Assembly (NCBI GenBank): GCA_031273455.1
Contig: JAISRZ010000122.1
Location: forward strand, 1 to 46,741
Direction: 5' to 3'
DNA: 46,741 nucleotides
Origin: Deltaproteobacteria bacterium
GTDB lineage: Bacteria > Desulfobacterota > Desulfarculia > Adiutricales > Adiutricaceae
Shown: positions 27,601-35,217 of the stretch, piece after piece
Layout: the number at the start of each line of letters is the position of its first letter
How positions within the stretch are numbered: the stretch's first letter is position 1
Made by a program: the position numbers and the translations under genes
Notes under the pieces: model-generated
The model's input: only the letters and a program-made list of their open reading frames with translations
Database searches by the model: none
Told to the model about the DNA's origin: nothing

Positions 27601-28648
27601 CTTTTAAGCGATCTAAGGACCCGGCTAGCTCGTCCCGCTCTAAGCTTCGGCGATCCCGCTCGGAATCTAGCTCGTTCAGCTCGGTTAAGGCCTTTTCCCG
27701 CCGTCCGCTGGCCCCGGCTAAAGTCTCTTGGGCGTGCTCCATCTCTAAGCGCGAGGACTCCAAGGAGTTCCTTAGCTCATGAAAGGCGGCCAGTTCTTCC
27801 TCTAAGCGGCTTTCTAAGCTGGTTTCCTCTAAGCGTAAACCCTCTAGGGCCAGCTCAGCCTCCGTGACCTCGGCCTCTAAGGCGATGAGGCTGGCTTTCC
27901 GGTCGGAGTTATCCAGTTTTAAGTTGGCCCTTAAAGCCCGCAACTCTAAGTACCGCCGGGCCGATAAGGTTAAATCCAGCTCTTTAAGCTCTTCTTTTAA
28001 GGCCTTATACTTATTGGCCTTGGCCGCGGCTTTGGAGACCTCGTTTAAGCTCTTTTTGGTCTCGGCCAATAAAGCCTCTACCGCCGTTAAGTTCCGCTCA
28101 GCTGACTCGATCTTCTTTTCCGACTCTTTTTTCTGCTCTTTAAACCGGACAATGCCAGCGGCCTCGTCAAAGAGCGACCGCCGGTCCTCGGGCCGGGCGT
28201 CCACTAAGCGCCCGACCTTTTCTTGCTCAATAATGTTATAAGCCCGGGTGCCCATGCCGGCTTCCATAAAAAACCGTAAGACGTCCTTTAAGCGGCTAGG
28301 GGTCCGGTTAATGAGATACTCGCTATCCCCGTTCCGATACAGCCGCCGGGTCACCCCGACCTCGGCCAACCCGGGGCCAGACTCCAGCTCCCGGGCCAAA
28401 ACCAGCGTCACCTCCGCCAAGGCCGCCGGGGCGCGGCCTTGGGAGCCGTTAAACATGATGTCTTCCATGTTCCGGGCCCGAAGGCGTCGGGGGCTCTGCT
28501 CGCCCATGACCCAGCGGATGGCGTCAATGATGTTGCTTTTGCCGCAACCATTGGGGCCCACCACCGAGCTAATGCCCGGGGAAAATGGCACCACCTGACG
28601 GTCCGTGAAGGACTTAAAGCCGACTATTTCCAGTCTTTTCAAAAACAT
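24662..28648 (-). CDS. smc: Chromosome segregation ATPase SMC with an acidic repeat insertion
   Basis: About 1328 residues from the ATG at 28648; the frame also allows GTG six bases earlier, but MFLKRLEIVGFKSF is the usual opening. The N-terminal head has GPNGCGKSN (about 30-38). The hinge lies near 500-660 (GYEAAVEAALGERLAW, then GGGAAEGS). The C-terminal head has the signature LSGGEKALTALALIFALYL and Walker B FCLLDEADAPLDE. SMC is normally about 1150-1190 residues; the excess is an acidic low-complexity insertion at about residues 920-1100, in the C-terminal arm just before MGEISLTSIEKE. It forms the ring that organises the chromosome with ScpAB, which are not in the window. It overlaps ftsY by 8 bases. 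Confidence 0.95.
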   Translation of the reverse strand: MFLKRLEIVGFKSFTDRQVVPFSPGISSVVGPNGCGKSNIIDAIRWVMGEQSPRRLRARNMEDIMFNGSQGRAPAALAEVTLVLARELESGPGLAEVGVTRRLYRNGDSEYLINRTPSRLKDVLRFFMEAGMGTRAYNIIEQEKVGRLVDARPEDRRSLFDEAAGIVRFKEQKKESEKKIESAERNLTAVEALLAETKKSLNEVSKAAAKANKYKALKEELKELDLTLSARRYLELRALRANLKLDNSDRKASLIALEAEVTEAELALEGLRLEETSLESRLEEELAAFHELRNSLESSRLEMEHAQETLAGASGRREKALTELNELDSERDRRSLERDELAGSLDRLKEESQTTSALRDELKERWRVVKNALNAQAQERDAAQERLIKTREELQVLRETLAGSESLLGILAERRKDLELEKNQGELAMTEAQDKLAARIRFKTVLDEDLKTKEEELIERREALEEAKEGLEAATRELSRIENEVAALTARLHTLEDLKSGFSWYPAGVKTLMSEPTLAGALMGPVAESLNPPEGYEAAVEAALGERLAWIVTRDRAGAMAAVKIAKEKKLGRSGFVAYNELESKNLLDSLIGKVSLAEDLDEPLGDKFLTKTGEYVNKAVVVGGGAAEGSNDQGLLARLKEVEAAEDKLDELKITLDAEKSKVDLARENRLRTESALVASQSAKEGLVADLAEANSKIMLAQSDVKALQIRQGSLAGEVEQVVARLTDTENRMAKDVQTREALTADLTAQEEIFIQLKDAASEKEAELTELQERSQGASAEAEAALERLDNASKSLKSAEEWLDNLDNRRLDLFNDAETLGLEIETLTAKIAGFKVEAEGLPERVSQAESSVANLRRIREEGRGEATKREEVARDTRKKREEAAQELSQLERNSQEVEFDLTRLAENLHNDWRATLVDPEDPDPVATAPEEERLEETLEGDPEDSLEDNLEGDLEESLEGGLDDNLADNQADNLADNLEGGLEGSDPSAESSAEFNGEALYEALGDPFGANGLLSPLDDPLGLAAFEALSPENPVSLDQPGASLLTAGDPSEITANPATDEASPQDPALLGDETLEGAPNEGQWPKPVEPPLEVIDAREWAAKEVPAGAEATRKKLKDRLSTMGEISLTSIEKEVELQEKYDYYKGHYDDITKGIADLKKGISRVNQTCRELFSKTFKEADAKFREIFPVLFEGGEGWLGLSDENDPLESGVEIHVHPPGKKIMVMSLLSGGEKALTALALIFALYLIKPSPFCLLDEADAPLDEANIDRFNRLLRRLSEASQIIMVTHNKRTMQICDTLYGVTMETPGVSRLVSVSLAQAEVLTDV
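25707..25860 (-). repeat. Degenerate 12/15-base tandem repeats inside smc
   Basis: On the plus strand the unit CTAGGTTNTC or CTAGGCTNTC plus 2-5 bases recurs about a dozen times in frame. The encoded peptide is a run of LEGD, LEES, NLAD and NLEGG blocks. Repeat slippage in multiples of three would lengthen or shorten the acidic insertion without breaking the gene. Confidence 0.8.
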
Positions 28649-28849
28649 AATCACCCTAAGGGGGCTAGAAGGGCCGCTTAAAATAACTGGGCATTATCCC
28701 ATAAAACTAGTCATTTTGGCAATAGCCAAGAAGCGGTTATTATTTAAATATCGACCTATTCTAGCGTAATTATTATAAAGAGCGAATTTTACCTTTAAAT
28801 TAACTGGAATAAGAGCCTTATTAACTATTTAAAAACTCCTTTTTACCCT

Positions 28850-28884
28850 TCTAGCTGACCCGCCTTCCAGGCGGGTCAGCTAGA
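28850..28884. terminator. Perfect 15-bp hairpin downstream of the MFS gene
   Basis: TCTAGCTGACCCGCC and its exact reverse complement flank a TTCCA loop, 13 bases past the stop of the minus-strand transporter. There is no immediate T-run in either direction, so it may stabilise the RNA end or act as a weak two-way terminator between smc and the transporter. Confidence 0.55.
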
Positions 28885-28897
28885 GGAATCGTTAAAA

Positions 28898-30274
28898 CTA
28901 CTTCTGGGCGTTGGGTTGATACGGGGCCTTTTTAATGGCCACGATGATTAAGAGGAAAGCCACCACGCTTAAGCAGCCCATGACCGTAAAGGGGAGCTTA
29001 TAGCCGCCCGAGACCCGAAAGAGAGCCCCAATAATCGGGTTGGATAAAGCGATGCCCAGTTGGAGGACCCCAGCGAAGTAGCCAATGATGGCCCCATAAT
29101 GCTGTCGGCCAAAGGCCTCGGCCACCACCAAGGGGGCGGTTAAGGTGGAAGTCTTCTTAGCCCCAATGGCGAAGGGCACAATGGCTAAAACCACGATATA
29201 AGTGGCGCTGGCTCCCACTAAAAAGACTAAAAAGGCCCCAATAATAAAGGAGACCGTGGTTAAAGAAATGTAAGCTTTCCCGCCCAGCTTATCGCTGACC
29301 CGGCCCAGCATAATGGAGCAAACCCCGGTTAGTAGAGCGTAAAGGCCCATAATGGCCGTGGACGTGGGGACCGACATGCCGCCCCGCTGCCAGAAGTCCG
29401 GCAGAAAGTTCTCAATGTTCGTGGAGCAGCCCACGAGTAAGATCCCGACCAACAGTAACCAAAAGGAGGGGGTCTTACGAGCGGTGGCTAAATCCACGCC
29501 TTGGCTCTTTTTAACCTCTAAGGCCCCGGAGATGACCACCTTAGTGGGGGCGTCCGATTTTACGGCGGATGGATCCGAACTGGCTGGCTCCGATTTAGCT
29601 AGATCCGGTTTAGCTGGCTCCGATACCCCTGGCTCTGATTTTGACTGTTCTAGGCTTTCCGGCTCGTCCTCGGCCCCGTAAGCCTTTTGGCCCTTTTTGG
29701 CCGGATGGTCGGTTAAGAAAACTAAAATAGTGGTGAACGAGACCGCCCCAATGGCCAGGCCTAAAATCTGGTAGGCCGTCCGCCAATCAAAATGGTGGAT
29801 CAGTTGGCCGGAGACCGGCATAATGACCGCCCCGCCAAACATGGAGCCAGCGATGACTAAGCTCAGGTAAGTGGCCCGGTTTTTGACGAACCAGTTGGTC
29901 ATGATAACGCTAATGGGGGCCACGGTCCCTAAGCCAATGGCCAGGCCCGCGCAAGCCGCCCCGGCGTAGAGACCGGCTAAGCTTTGGGCTTGGCTAATGA
30001 TCAAAAGATTGCCCACGCAGAGGAAAGCCCCGGTGAAAAGGAGGGTTTTAGCTGAAAAGCGCTTTAAAAGGGACCCAAAACTCATGTTGGCGGCGAAGGC
30101 CACCACCGTGGCGATAGTGGAGATTAAAGCCACTTGGCCCAAAGTGAAGCCAGTGTCTCTTATGATGGCGGGCAAAAAGACCGCGAAAGCCTGAATGCCG
30201 CCCTGAATGAAGAACATGCAGATAAAACAACAGATTAGAATTGTCCAGCCTTTGAACTTGGCGTTGCCGGCCAC
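28898..30274 (-). CDS. MFS transporter (OFA/monocarboxylate-like)
   Basis: A 458-residue major facilitator with 12 predicted membrane spans. The opening GWTILICCFICMFFIQGGIQ and the loop VIMTNWFVKNRATYLSLV resemble the oxalate/formate and monocarboxylate-transporter branch of MFS. The long central cytoplasmic loop (about residues 195-255) is unusual: it is hydrophilic and made of repeated SEPxKPDLAKSEP-like units, akin to the low-complexity runs in FtsY and SMC. It is transcribed alone; a hairpin lies downstream. The substrate cannot be told from sequence, but an organic anion is likely. Confidence 0.82.
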   Translation of the reverse strand: MAGNAKFKGWTILICCFICMFFIQGGIQAFAVFLPAIIRDTGFTLGQVALISTIATVVAFAANMSFGSLLKRFSAKTLLFTGAFLCVGNLLIISQAQSLAGLYAGAACAGLAIGLGTVAPISVIMTNWFVKNRATYLSLVIAGSMFGGAVIMPVSGQLIHHFDWRTAYQILGLAIGAVSFTTILVFLTDHPAKKGQKAYGAEDEPESLEQSKSEPGVSEPAKPDLAKSEPASSDPSAVKSDAPTKVVISGALEVKKSQGVDLATARKTPSFWLLLVGILLVGCSTNIENFLPDFWQRGGMSVPTSTAIMGLYALLTGVCSIMLGRVSDKLGGKAYISLTTVSFIIGAFLVFLVGASATYIVVLAIVPFAIGAKKTSTLTAPLVVAEAFGRQHYGAIIGYFAGVLQLGIALSNPIIGALFRVSGGYKLPFTVMGCLSVVAFLLIIVAIKKAPYQPNAQK

Positions 30275-30376
30275 GACATCACTCCTTTGGGGTTAAAACC
30301 CATTAAAAAAACCATTTTCCTCGCCGTTATCGTTATAAAGCCTAAAATAGATTAGCCCCTTAAACCCTCAACCGAA

Positions 30377-30426
30377 GGTTTAGGCCATGGGTTTAGGCCA
30401 ATAGGTTTAGGCTAATAGGGCCCTAT
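30377..30426. repeat. Three tandem GGTTTAGGC units followed by a palindrome
   Basis: Units at 30377 (GGTTTAGGCCATG), 30390 (GGTTTAGGCCAATA) and 30404 (GGTTTAGGCTAATA) stand head to tail. They are followed directly by the perfect 12-base palindrome ATAGGGCCCTAT (30415-30426). This lies about 100 bases upstream of the MFS start and could be an operator region for that gene. Confidence 0.55.
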
Positions 30427-30584
30427 CGGCCCTTTAGCTTTAAACTTTCGGCTTTTTTAAATACGGTTAGGCGGGAAAAAACGAAAGGTCTTACTCAGCC
30501 ATAATCCCTATGATGAGGGGTTTGGGGCTAGAGTATCCCATATTCGCCGGGCCAGGGCAATAAAAGGATCTTTGACCCTCAGAA

Positions 30585-30725
30585 CAAAAGCGTCAAAAAA
30601 ACTAAAAAAAACGCTGGACCTGGTTAAACTGGCACGAAATTTGTATAACGACCCTCCCCCATCTTTTTTCGCTATTCCTTAAAAGCGTCTACCTCTTTTT
30701 GGTTTTTTAGTTGGCGCCGCCGACA
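30585..30725 (+). repeat. Direct repeat copy A (left of the Panacea operon)
   Basis: About 140 bases, roughly 85% identical by eye to 32130-32270. It opens with AAAAGCGTC, an A-rich run and ACGCTGG, then the promoter-like GGCACGAAATTTGTATAACG, then TTCCTTAAAAGCGTCTACC. After it, GACAAATTATGA is again shared with copy B, but copy A lacks about 60 bases that copy B has before that point. A 50-codon frame starts at that ATG (30730-30882, MNPVNNLGGDPLQW); it has no recognised relative. The rest of the 30275-30984 gap shows no gene. Confidence 0.85.
30630..30645 (+). promoter_or_regulatory. Decayed sigma-54-type promoter in repeat copy A
   Basis: TGGCACGAAATTTGTA keeps the -24 element, but the -12 GC is changed to GT. 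Copy B has the intact version at the same place. Confidence 0.5.
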
Positions 30726-30984
30726 AATTATGAATCCTGTGAATAATCTGGGAGGCGATCCACTTCAATGGCGATGGGATGGGATTATGGTGTGTATGAA
30801 AAGTACGCCCAAAAGTGAGACCGATAGACGTCAAAATTCGAATGGGGCAATCGCTTTATGGGAGGTTAGTTTTTTGGCCTGAACGGGCCGAGGCGGGGGG
30901 TTTTAGGCGTTTTTGGGGCGATATCATAGGCGGGGAGTTTTCTTGAAGAGGCGAGAGTATGGAGGCCTTGAATTGGCCAGGCGA

Positions 30985-31236
30985 TTAGTTGTTATTTTTA
31001 TTATGAGTTTTTATAAATTTAACTAATAACCAAATAAATTCAGAAACTATTGGTCTTATATATCCAAAAAGTAATGAAATAGCAACAATTAGCAATCCGA
31101 TATGATGATTGTATTGTGATGGAATATAAAACCATGAAGTAGATGATGAGAAAACACTACATCCAAATGCGGCTAAGAATGCGGAAAAAAACGTATTACA
31201 AAGCGTATCAGATTTTTCTTTTTTTAATTTATTCAA
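30985..31236 (-). CDS. Small two-span membrane protein in the Panacea operon (possible toxin)
   Basis: An 83-residue protein with two hydrophobic segments, about residues 14-37 (TFFSAFLAAFGCSVFSSSTS region) and 46-75 (IGLLIVAISLLFGYIRPIV), and a basic tail KFIKTHNKNNN. It is the third gene of a minus-strand operon behind a Panacea-domain protein and overlaps the middle gene by 8 bases. Small membrane proteins are among the toxins known to be paired with Panacea antitoxins. That makes it the best toxin candidate here, by context only. Confidence 0.55.
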   Translation of the reverse strand: MNKLKKEKSDTLCNTFFSAFLAAFGCSVFSSSTSWFYIPSQYNHHIGLLIVAISLLFGYIRPIVSEFIWLLVKFIKTHNKNNN

Positions 31237-31456
31237 TTATCGCAATTCGCAATTCGTTTTCGAGATTTTTGTTAACAATAGTTAATGTTTTGTTATCTTT
31301 TTCCAATTTATCTTTTTCGATATAAAGTAACATTAATTCTCTATCTGAATTAGGTATTAAGGTGAGTTCGCTATAGCGAGTAAAATCATGAGTAATATTT
31401 TGACTATCCGTCTCGGAAGGCTTGGGAATGTCAAAATCATTGTCTTTAATTGCCAT
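31229..31456 (-). CDS. Small charged protein, middle gene of the Panacea operon
   Basis: A 75-residue soluble protein with no recognised family. The N-terminal half is acidic (AIKDNDFDIPKPSETDSQN) and the C-terminal half is a predicted coiled coil (LMLLYIEKDKLEKDNKTLTI, then VNKNLENEL). It overlaps the Panacea gene by 11 bases upstream and the membrane-protein gene by 8 bases downstream, so all three are likely made together. It may act as part of the toxin or as a linker between antitoxin and membrane protein. Confidence 0.55.
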   Translation of the reverse strand: MAIKDNDFDIPKPSETDSQNITHDFTRYSELTLIPNSDRELMLLYIEKDKLEKDNKTLTIVNKNLENELRIAIIE

Positions 31457-31979
31457 TTTTATACCTAAACAGCCATTTTTTAAAATATGATTTAATTAAT
31501 TCAACAGGAATAATTTCATTTAGAAATAATTCGGAATTATTATGATTATATACTTGAGACCATGGGGAATCAGGTAGGTGAGTAAACGCGACTAAACTCC
31601 ATGTATCGACAGTTGAATATATATTCCAAAACTTATTAATAAATTTTTGTCTATGTTCATCATCAATAATAATTTTTGGAGTAGTTTGGATATAATTATC
31701 GTCAACATATTGGTATCCAACTATCAACTCAGTAATTGGTAGGTCTTTCTCATATTTAACTAATGAGCGATAAACAGATTTAACTACAGGACCATATTTC
31801 CAAGCTTCAATAGGATCTTCAAACAAAGGGTAGTCAAAAAAAGCTAAATGGAACCCTTGAACAAAATAAAGCAACTTTTGTATTTTCAAATGAGTTAAAT
31901 CGTGTTTTTCTGGCCAATTTGTTTCGATAAACCAATTAGCCACGGCTATCGCGGAATTTAAGGTATGGCTTTCTGGCAT
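31446..31979 (-). CDS. Panacea-domain (SocA-like, DUF4065) protein, likely antitoxin
   Basis: A 177-residue protein from the ATG at 31979, chosen over an upstream in-frame ATG because AAGAGG lies 10 bases before it and the conserved domain begins at once. LNSAIAVANWFIETN, LTHLKIQKLLYFVQGFHLAF, EDPIEAWKYGPVVKSVYRSL and the later HLPDSPWSQVYN are hallmarks of the Panacea/SocA family. These proteins neutralise many unrelated toxins, and SocA itself is a proteolytic adaptor. It heads a three-gene overlapping operon and lies between two direct repeats, in AT-rich sequence unlike the backbone. Confidence 0.85.
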   Translation of the reverse strand: MPESHTLNSAIAVANWFIETNWPEKHDLTHLKIQKLLYFVQGFHLAFFDYPLFEDPIEAWKYGPVVKSVYRSLVKYEKDLPITELIVGYQYVDDNYIQTTPKIIIDDEHRQKFINKFWNIYSTVDTWSLVAFTHLPDSPWSQVYNHNNSELFLNEIIPVELIKSYFKKWLFRYKNGN

Positions 31980-32129
31980 CTCTGGGTACCTCTTCGATAA
32001 AACATAGCAGTTGATCAGACAGTATGTCAAAAAACCTTTTCCATTGTTAGAAGTAAAGAATATTGTAACTTATTTAATAATAACAAAATCTTCAAAAAAA
32101 GTCAACCCAGCTCCCAGCTACAAACAAGA

Positions 32130-32270
32130 CAAAAGCGTCAAAAAAACTAAAAAAAAACGCTGGACCTGGTTAAACTGGCACGAGATTTGCATAACGACCT
32201 TCCCCCATCCTCTTTAGCCATTCCTTAAAGGCGCCTACCTCTTTAGGTTTTTTAATTAGTACCGCCTCCA
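32130..32270 (+). repeat. Direct repeat copy B (right of the Panacea operon)
   Basis: The partner of copy A at 30585-30725. Both copies carry AGCGT and ACGCT arms around an A-rich stretch, upstream of a sigma-54-like element. Copy B is the better preserved and leads into a nucleotidyltransferase-like frame at 32333. Confidence 0.85.
32176..32191 (+). promoter_or_regulatory. Sigma-54 (RpoN) promoter
   Basis: TGGCACGAGATTTGCA matches the -24/-12 consensus (TGGCACG, four bases, TTGCA), with the invariant GG and GC separated by ten bases. Transcription would begin near 32202, toward the truncated nucleotidyltransferase. The inverted AGCGT/ACGCT pair about 20 bases upstream might bind an activator, although true enhancers usually sit further away. 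Confidence 0.7.
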
Positions 32271-32332
32271 AATAGGGAAGGCGCCGTTTCAACAAAGCGT
32301 CTGGTCAGGCTTAATGGAGATCAAGACAAATT

Positions 32333-32455
32333 ATGATATACGCCCTCGAACAAATTACGGAACTGGTTAGGCCAATCGCCCGCCAAGACAACCTTAAAGC
32401 CCTGTGGGTTTTTGGGTCGTACGCCCGCGGTGAGGTTAATGACGATCTGGTTTAA
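32333..32455 (+). pseudogene. Truncated minimal nucleotidyltransferase (MntA-like)
   Basis: Forty codons begin with MIYALEQITELV and reach LKALWVFGSYARGEV before a TAA. The GSYARGE motif is the nucleotide-binding start of minimal nucleotidyltransferases such as MntA/HEPN-MNT antitoxins. In those proteins a SDxDL metal-binding pair follows within about ten residues; here NDDLV and a stop take its place, so the catalytic site is lost. Codons resemble the backbone, not the AT-rich Panacea operon. No HEPN partner is seen. Confidence 0.65.
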
Positions 32456-33124
32456 GCTCATTAAGGCCTAAATCTTTTGAGCGGACCAGTCCCTCTAGCC
32501 TCCCCGACCTTCCTAACCGCCGCCCTAACAACCTGGGAGCGTTTGGTGGCCTGGCCCCAGATAAGGCCCGTTAAGCCCTCGTTAAGCCCTTTAGCGCGCT
32601 TAAGCGCCCTGCCCCTAAGTCTTTGTCCTTTCCGCTTAAACAGCGCGGCCCTGGCCCTTCCGGGAGGGGCTATACCGAGCGGCTTTTTGGCGGTTAGCCA
32701 AGTTTTTCCTCCAGGTTTCCTCGACCTTTTGGCCGCTAATTCTTAAGTTTTTTCTGACTTTCTTTTCGCTAATTGTTGCCAATCGCCCGGTTTGCCTGTA
32801 TCATTGAGCAAACCGGCTCAGTGATCTCTAGAGTTTATATTTAGATTAAGAGACATTTTTCACTTAATATTAGATCCACCATAGCTTAAATTTACCGAGG
32901 TAGCCTTAAAAGACTACCTAAAATATTTTAAAAATAAGATTAAATTTTATGATTTATTAAATAAGTCGCCAAATAAATTGCTTAGATAATTACAAAACAT
33001 TACATTTGTAAATGTCAAATAGTTAGCCGCTAAATATCCAAAAAAGCGGCGTAATTATTTTCGGGGGCGTTATAGATTTATCTGTAACGAATTTTTTTCT
33101 TTTTCGCGTTTTTAGGATAGATAT
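32456..33124. other. Gap without a supported gene
   Basis: The first 300 bases are GC-rich and open in several frames by composition only; a basic minus-strand frame there lacks a start codon. From about 32830 the sequence turns strongly AT-rich and probably holds the promoter of the Sel1 gene. Confidence 0.5.
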
Positions 33125-34123
33125 ATGGTGGAGAAAAAAACACTTAAATTCTTATATAAACAATTCCGGGCCGACGCCAAAAAGGGCGACGCCCAGGCCC
33201 AGTTCTGCTTGGGTCTCATGCTGTTCTATGGCGATGGCGTTGAGCCCAACATGGCTGAATCCGTCAAATGGTTCACTCGGGCGGCCCTTAAAGGGAACGT
33301 TGACGCCCAGTTCCAGTTGGGGATGATGCTTTTCAAAGGGGACGGGGTGGAGCGAAACCAGGAGGAAGCCTTTCATTGGCTACGCATGGCCGGCGATGAC
33401 AATGGGCACCCTCAGGCCCTTTATCAAATCGGGCTTATGCGCTTAAACGCCCAGGGCGTGGGTCGTTCCGTTCCCGGGGCCATCCAATCCTTTCGGGAAG
33501 CGGCGGAAAAAGGGTTCCCAGAAGCCCAGTACACCATGGGGGTCATGTGCGAGAAAGGCTATGGGACGCCGCCAGACAAGACCGAAGCCGCCAAATGGTT
33601 TCGTTTAGCCGAGGAGAATGGTTTTTCCAACGCCACCAAAACCATTAAGTTCCACCACGAGAACTACAGTTTGCTCGAGGAAAACCGCCTGGCCATTTTG
33701 GAAGCGGATCGTCTCCTGGCCGAGAGCGGGGACGTCAAAGCCCAGCACAATCACGCGGTCAGATTGTTCATTGGCGAGGGGACGCCCATCGATAAAGTCG
33801 AAGCCGTCAAATGGTACCGTAAGGCCGCGGAAGGGGGGAGCCCCATTTCGCAACACAATTTGGGGATGATCTTGTGTCAGGGCGATGGCGTCCCTAAAGA
33901 CCAAGTCGAGGGCCGCGAATGGCTGTTTTTAGCGGCCAAAAATGGGTTCCCCGACTCCCAAGCCTTTGTTGGGCTCCTTTACCTGAATGGCGATGGCGTG
34001 CCCAAAGACCAAAACGAGGCTATCAAATGGTTGCGTTTAGCGGCCGAGCAAGGCCTGACCAAGGCCCATGAGCTCCTAACGCGCCTCCAATCAACCACGA
34101 GCTCTAAACAAAAAGCTCATTAA
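33125..34123 (+). CDS. Sel1-repeat (tetratricopeptide-like) protein
   Basis: A 332-residue protein made almost wholly of Sel1 repeats of about 36 residues, each with the pattern AQxxLGxMLFxGDGVxxNxxEAxxWxxxAA. About eight units are visible, with an irregular helical spacer near residues 170-205. There is no signal peptide or membrane span, so it should be cytosolic. Sel1 proteins act as protein-binding scaffolds, often in signalling or host interaction. ATG 33125 follows AGGATAG by 5 bases. It stands alone after a long AT-rich gap. Confidence 0.88.
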   Translation: MVEKKTLKFLYKQFRADAKKGDAQAQFCLGLMLFYGDGVEPNMAESVKWFTRAALKGNVDAQFQLGMMLFKGDGVERNQEEAFHWLRMAGDDNGHPQALYQIGLMRLNAQGVGRSVPGAIQSFREAAEKGFPEAQYTMGVMCEKGYGTPPDKTEAAKWFRLAEENGFSNATKTIKFHHENYSLLEENRLAILEADRLLAESGDVKAQHNHAVRLFIGEGTPIDKVEAVKWYRKAAEGGSPISQHNLGMILCQGDGVPKDQVEGREWLFLAAKNGFPDSQAFVGLLYLNGDGVPKDQNEAIKWLRLAAEQGLTKAHELLTRLQSTTSSKQKAH

Positions 34124-34176
34124 ACGCTTAATTTAAGGTATCAATAAGGGATTAGTAAGGAGATTAGAAAGGATTT

Positions 34177-34797
34177 TTAATCAATTCGGGCTAATTCCGC
34201 GGCCACCACTTGGGCTAGGCCCCATAAACCGTCTAAAGCTAGATAATAGTGACTATGACGGTCAAAGGTCCACTGGACTTGCGCGGGAAACTCCTCGTCC
34301 GCCGGGTTCAAGTAAAAGCCCAGTTCCACAAAGGGGAGCGCCTTATAAGTCAAAGATCCGTCCGCGGCTTTTTGGGCCCCAATTTCCGCGGCTCTTGGCC
34401 ATAACCCCTCGGGGTTGTGGCCAAAGGCCTGAATCAGCTTATCCGTGGGCAGACTATGCGGCCCCCGAAAGAACAAAGTCCCCCCAGGCAGCTCAAAACC
34501 CCCCACTAGCTTCCCAGCCAAACCCGGGGCTGGGCCCAAAGCCGCTTTCGCCAGATACGATAAAACGATCATGGTCTTTAAAAAAGCGATGGGCCGCCGA
34601 TCCGCTGGGCCAAGCAAAAGGCGTTTTTCTTGATCGACCAAGTGCTCGGCCCCTAAAAACTGGATTTTATACCCACCTGGGGCTTTTTCCGCCCCAGCTA
34701 AGCTAGTTATTAACTTCGGGTCAATGGCGGCGAGATCCGTCCACAATAAAGGGCAAAAGATCTCCGGTTCTATAGGGTTAGTCACAGGGGTAGCCAC
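34177..34797 (-). CDS. DUF3786 family protein
   Basis: A 206-residue protein with the features of DUF3786, a family of unknown function found mainly in strict anaerobes and deltaproteobacteria. It shows a central AFLKTMIVLSYLAKA helix, a GGFELPGGTLFFRGPHSLP segment and the C-terminal LNPADEEFPAQVQWTFDRH strand pair. The start is GTG with GGAA eight bases before it. It lies 13 bases after the IscA-like gene, probably in the same transcript. Links to corrinoid or Fe-S enzymes have been suggested by context in related genomes; I cannot confirm this here. Confidence 0.7.
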   Translation of the reverse strand: MATPVTNPIEPEIFCPLLWTDLAAIDPKLITSLAGAEKAPGGYKIQFLGAEHLVDQEKRLLLGPADRRPIAFLKTMIVLSYLAKAALGPAPGLAGKLVGGFELPGGTLFFRGPHSLPTDKLIQAFGHNPEGLWPRAAEIGAQKAADGSLTYKALPFVELGFYLNPADEEFPAQVQWTFDRHSHYYLALDGLWGLAQVVAAELARID

Positions 34798-34810
34798 GTT
34801 AAGCGTTCCG

Positions 34811-35140
34811 TTAATGGCAGTCGCAGCAACTACCGCAATCCGTGTCCATCGCGGGCATGATCTTTTCCGTTAAAACCACAAACCCCGAATCCCGCCCGAC
34901 TTCCTTAAAGTCGATGGTCACTTCCCCGGTCACCTTTTGGAGTTGTTTATCAATGGACAAAGTTAAAGGCCCATTTTTGACGGTGAAGTCATTGTCGTTG
35001 GGGCCATCCACGGCTAAGGCCAGTTGACCGTCCCCACCACAACCGCCCGTGGGCAAAAAAACCCTAACTTCCGGGGTGGTCCCGTTTTCCGTTAAAAAAG
35101 CGGTCAATTTCTCGTGGGCTAAAGGGGTTATGGCAATCAT
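34811..35140 (-). CDS. HesB/IscA-like iron-sulfur protein
   Basis: A 109-residue protein from the ATG at 35140, chosen because GAGGAGG lies 5 bases before it; the open frame goes further upstream but without support. IAITPLAHEKLTAFL is the usual opening of A-type Fe-S carriers, and LPTGGCGGDGQLALAVDG replaces the normal first Cys region. The tail CGSCCDCH holds four cysteines. This variant, with cysteines bunched at the end, is the IscA/HesB-like group common in sulfate reducers. It may bind or hand over an Fe-S cluster, perhaps for the nitrogenase-like enzyme, but that link is inference. Confidence 0.75.
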   Translation of the reverse strand: MIAITPLAHEKLTAFLTENGTTPEVRVFLPTGGCGGDGQLALAVDGPNDNDFTVKNGPLTLSIDKQLQKVTGEVTIDFKEVGRDSGFVVLTEKIMPAMDTDCGSCCDCH

Positions 35141-35217
35141 GAGGCCCTCCTCAAAAAAAACTGTGGAACGCGGATCCTTAGGCTTTCGCGGGTCCTTAGG
35201 GACCAGGATCTCCACCT

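Noticed and set aside
32477..32746. Open frame of 89 codons on the plus strand, and a basic frame opposite it
   Set aside because: Both follow from GC-rich composition; the opposite frame has no start codon and the plus frame no ribosome site or family.
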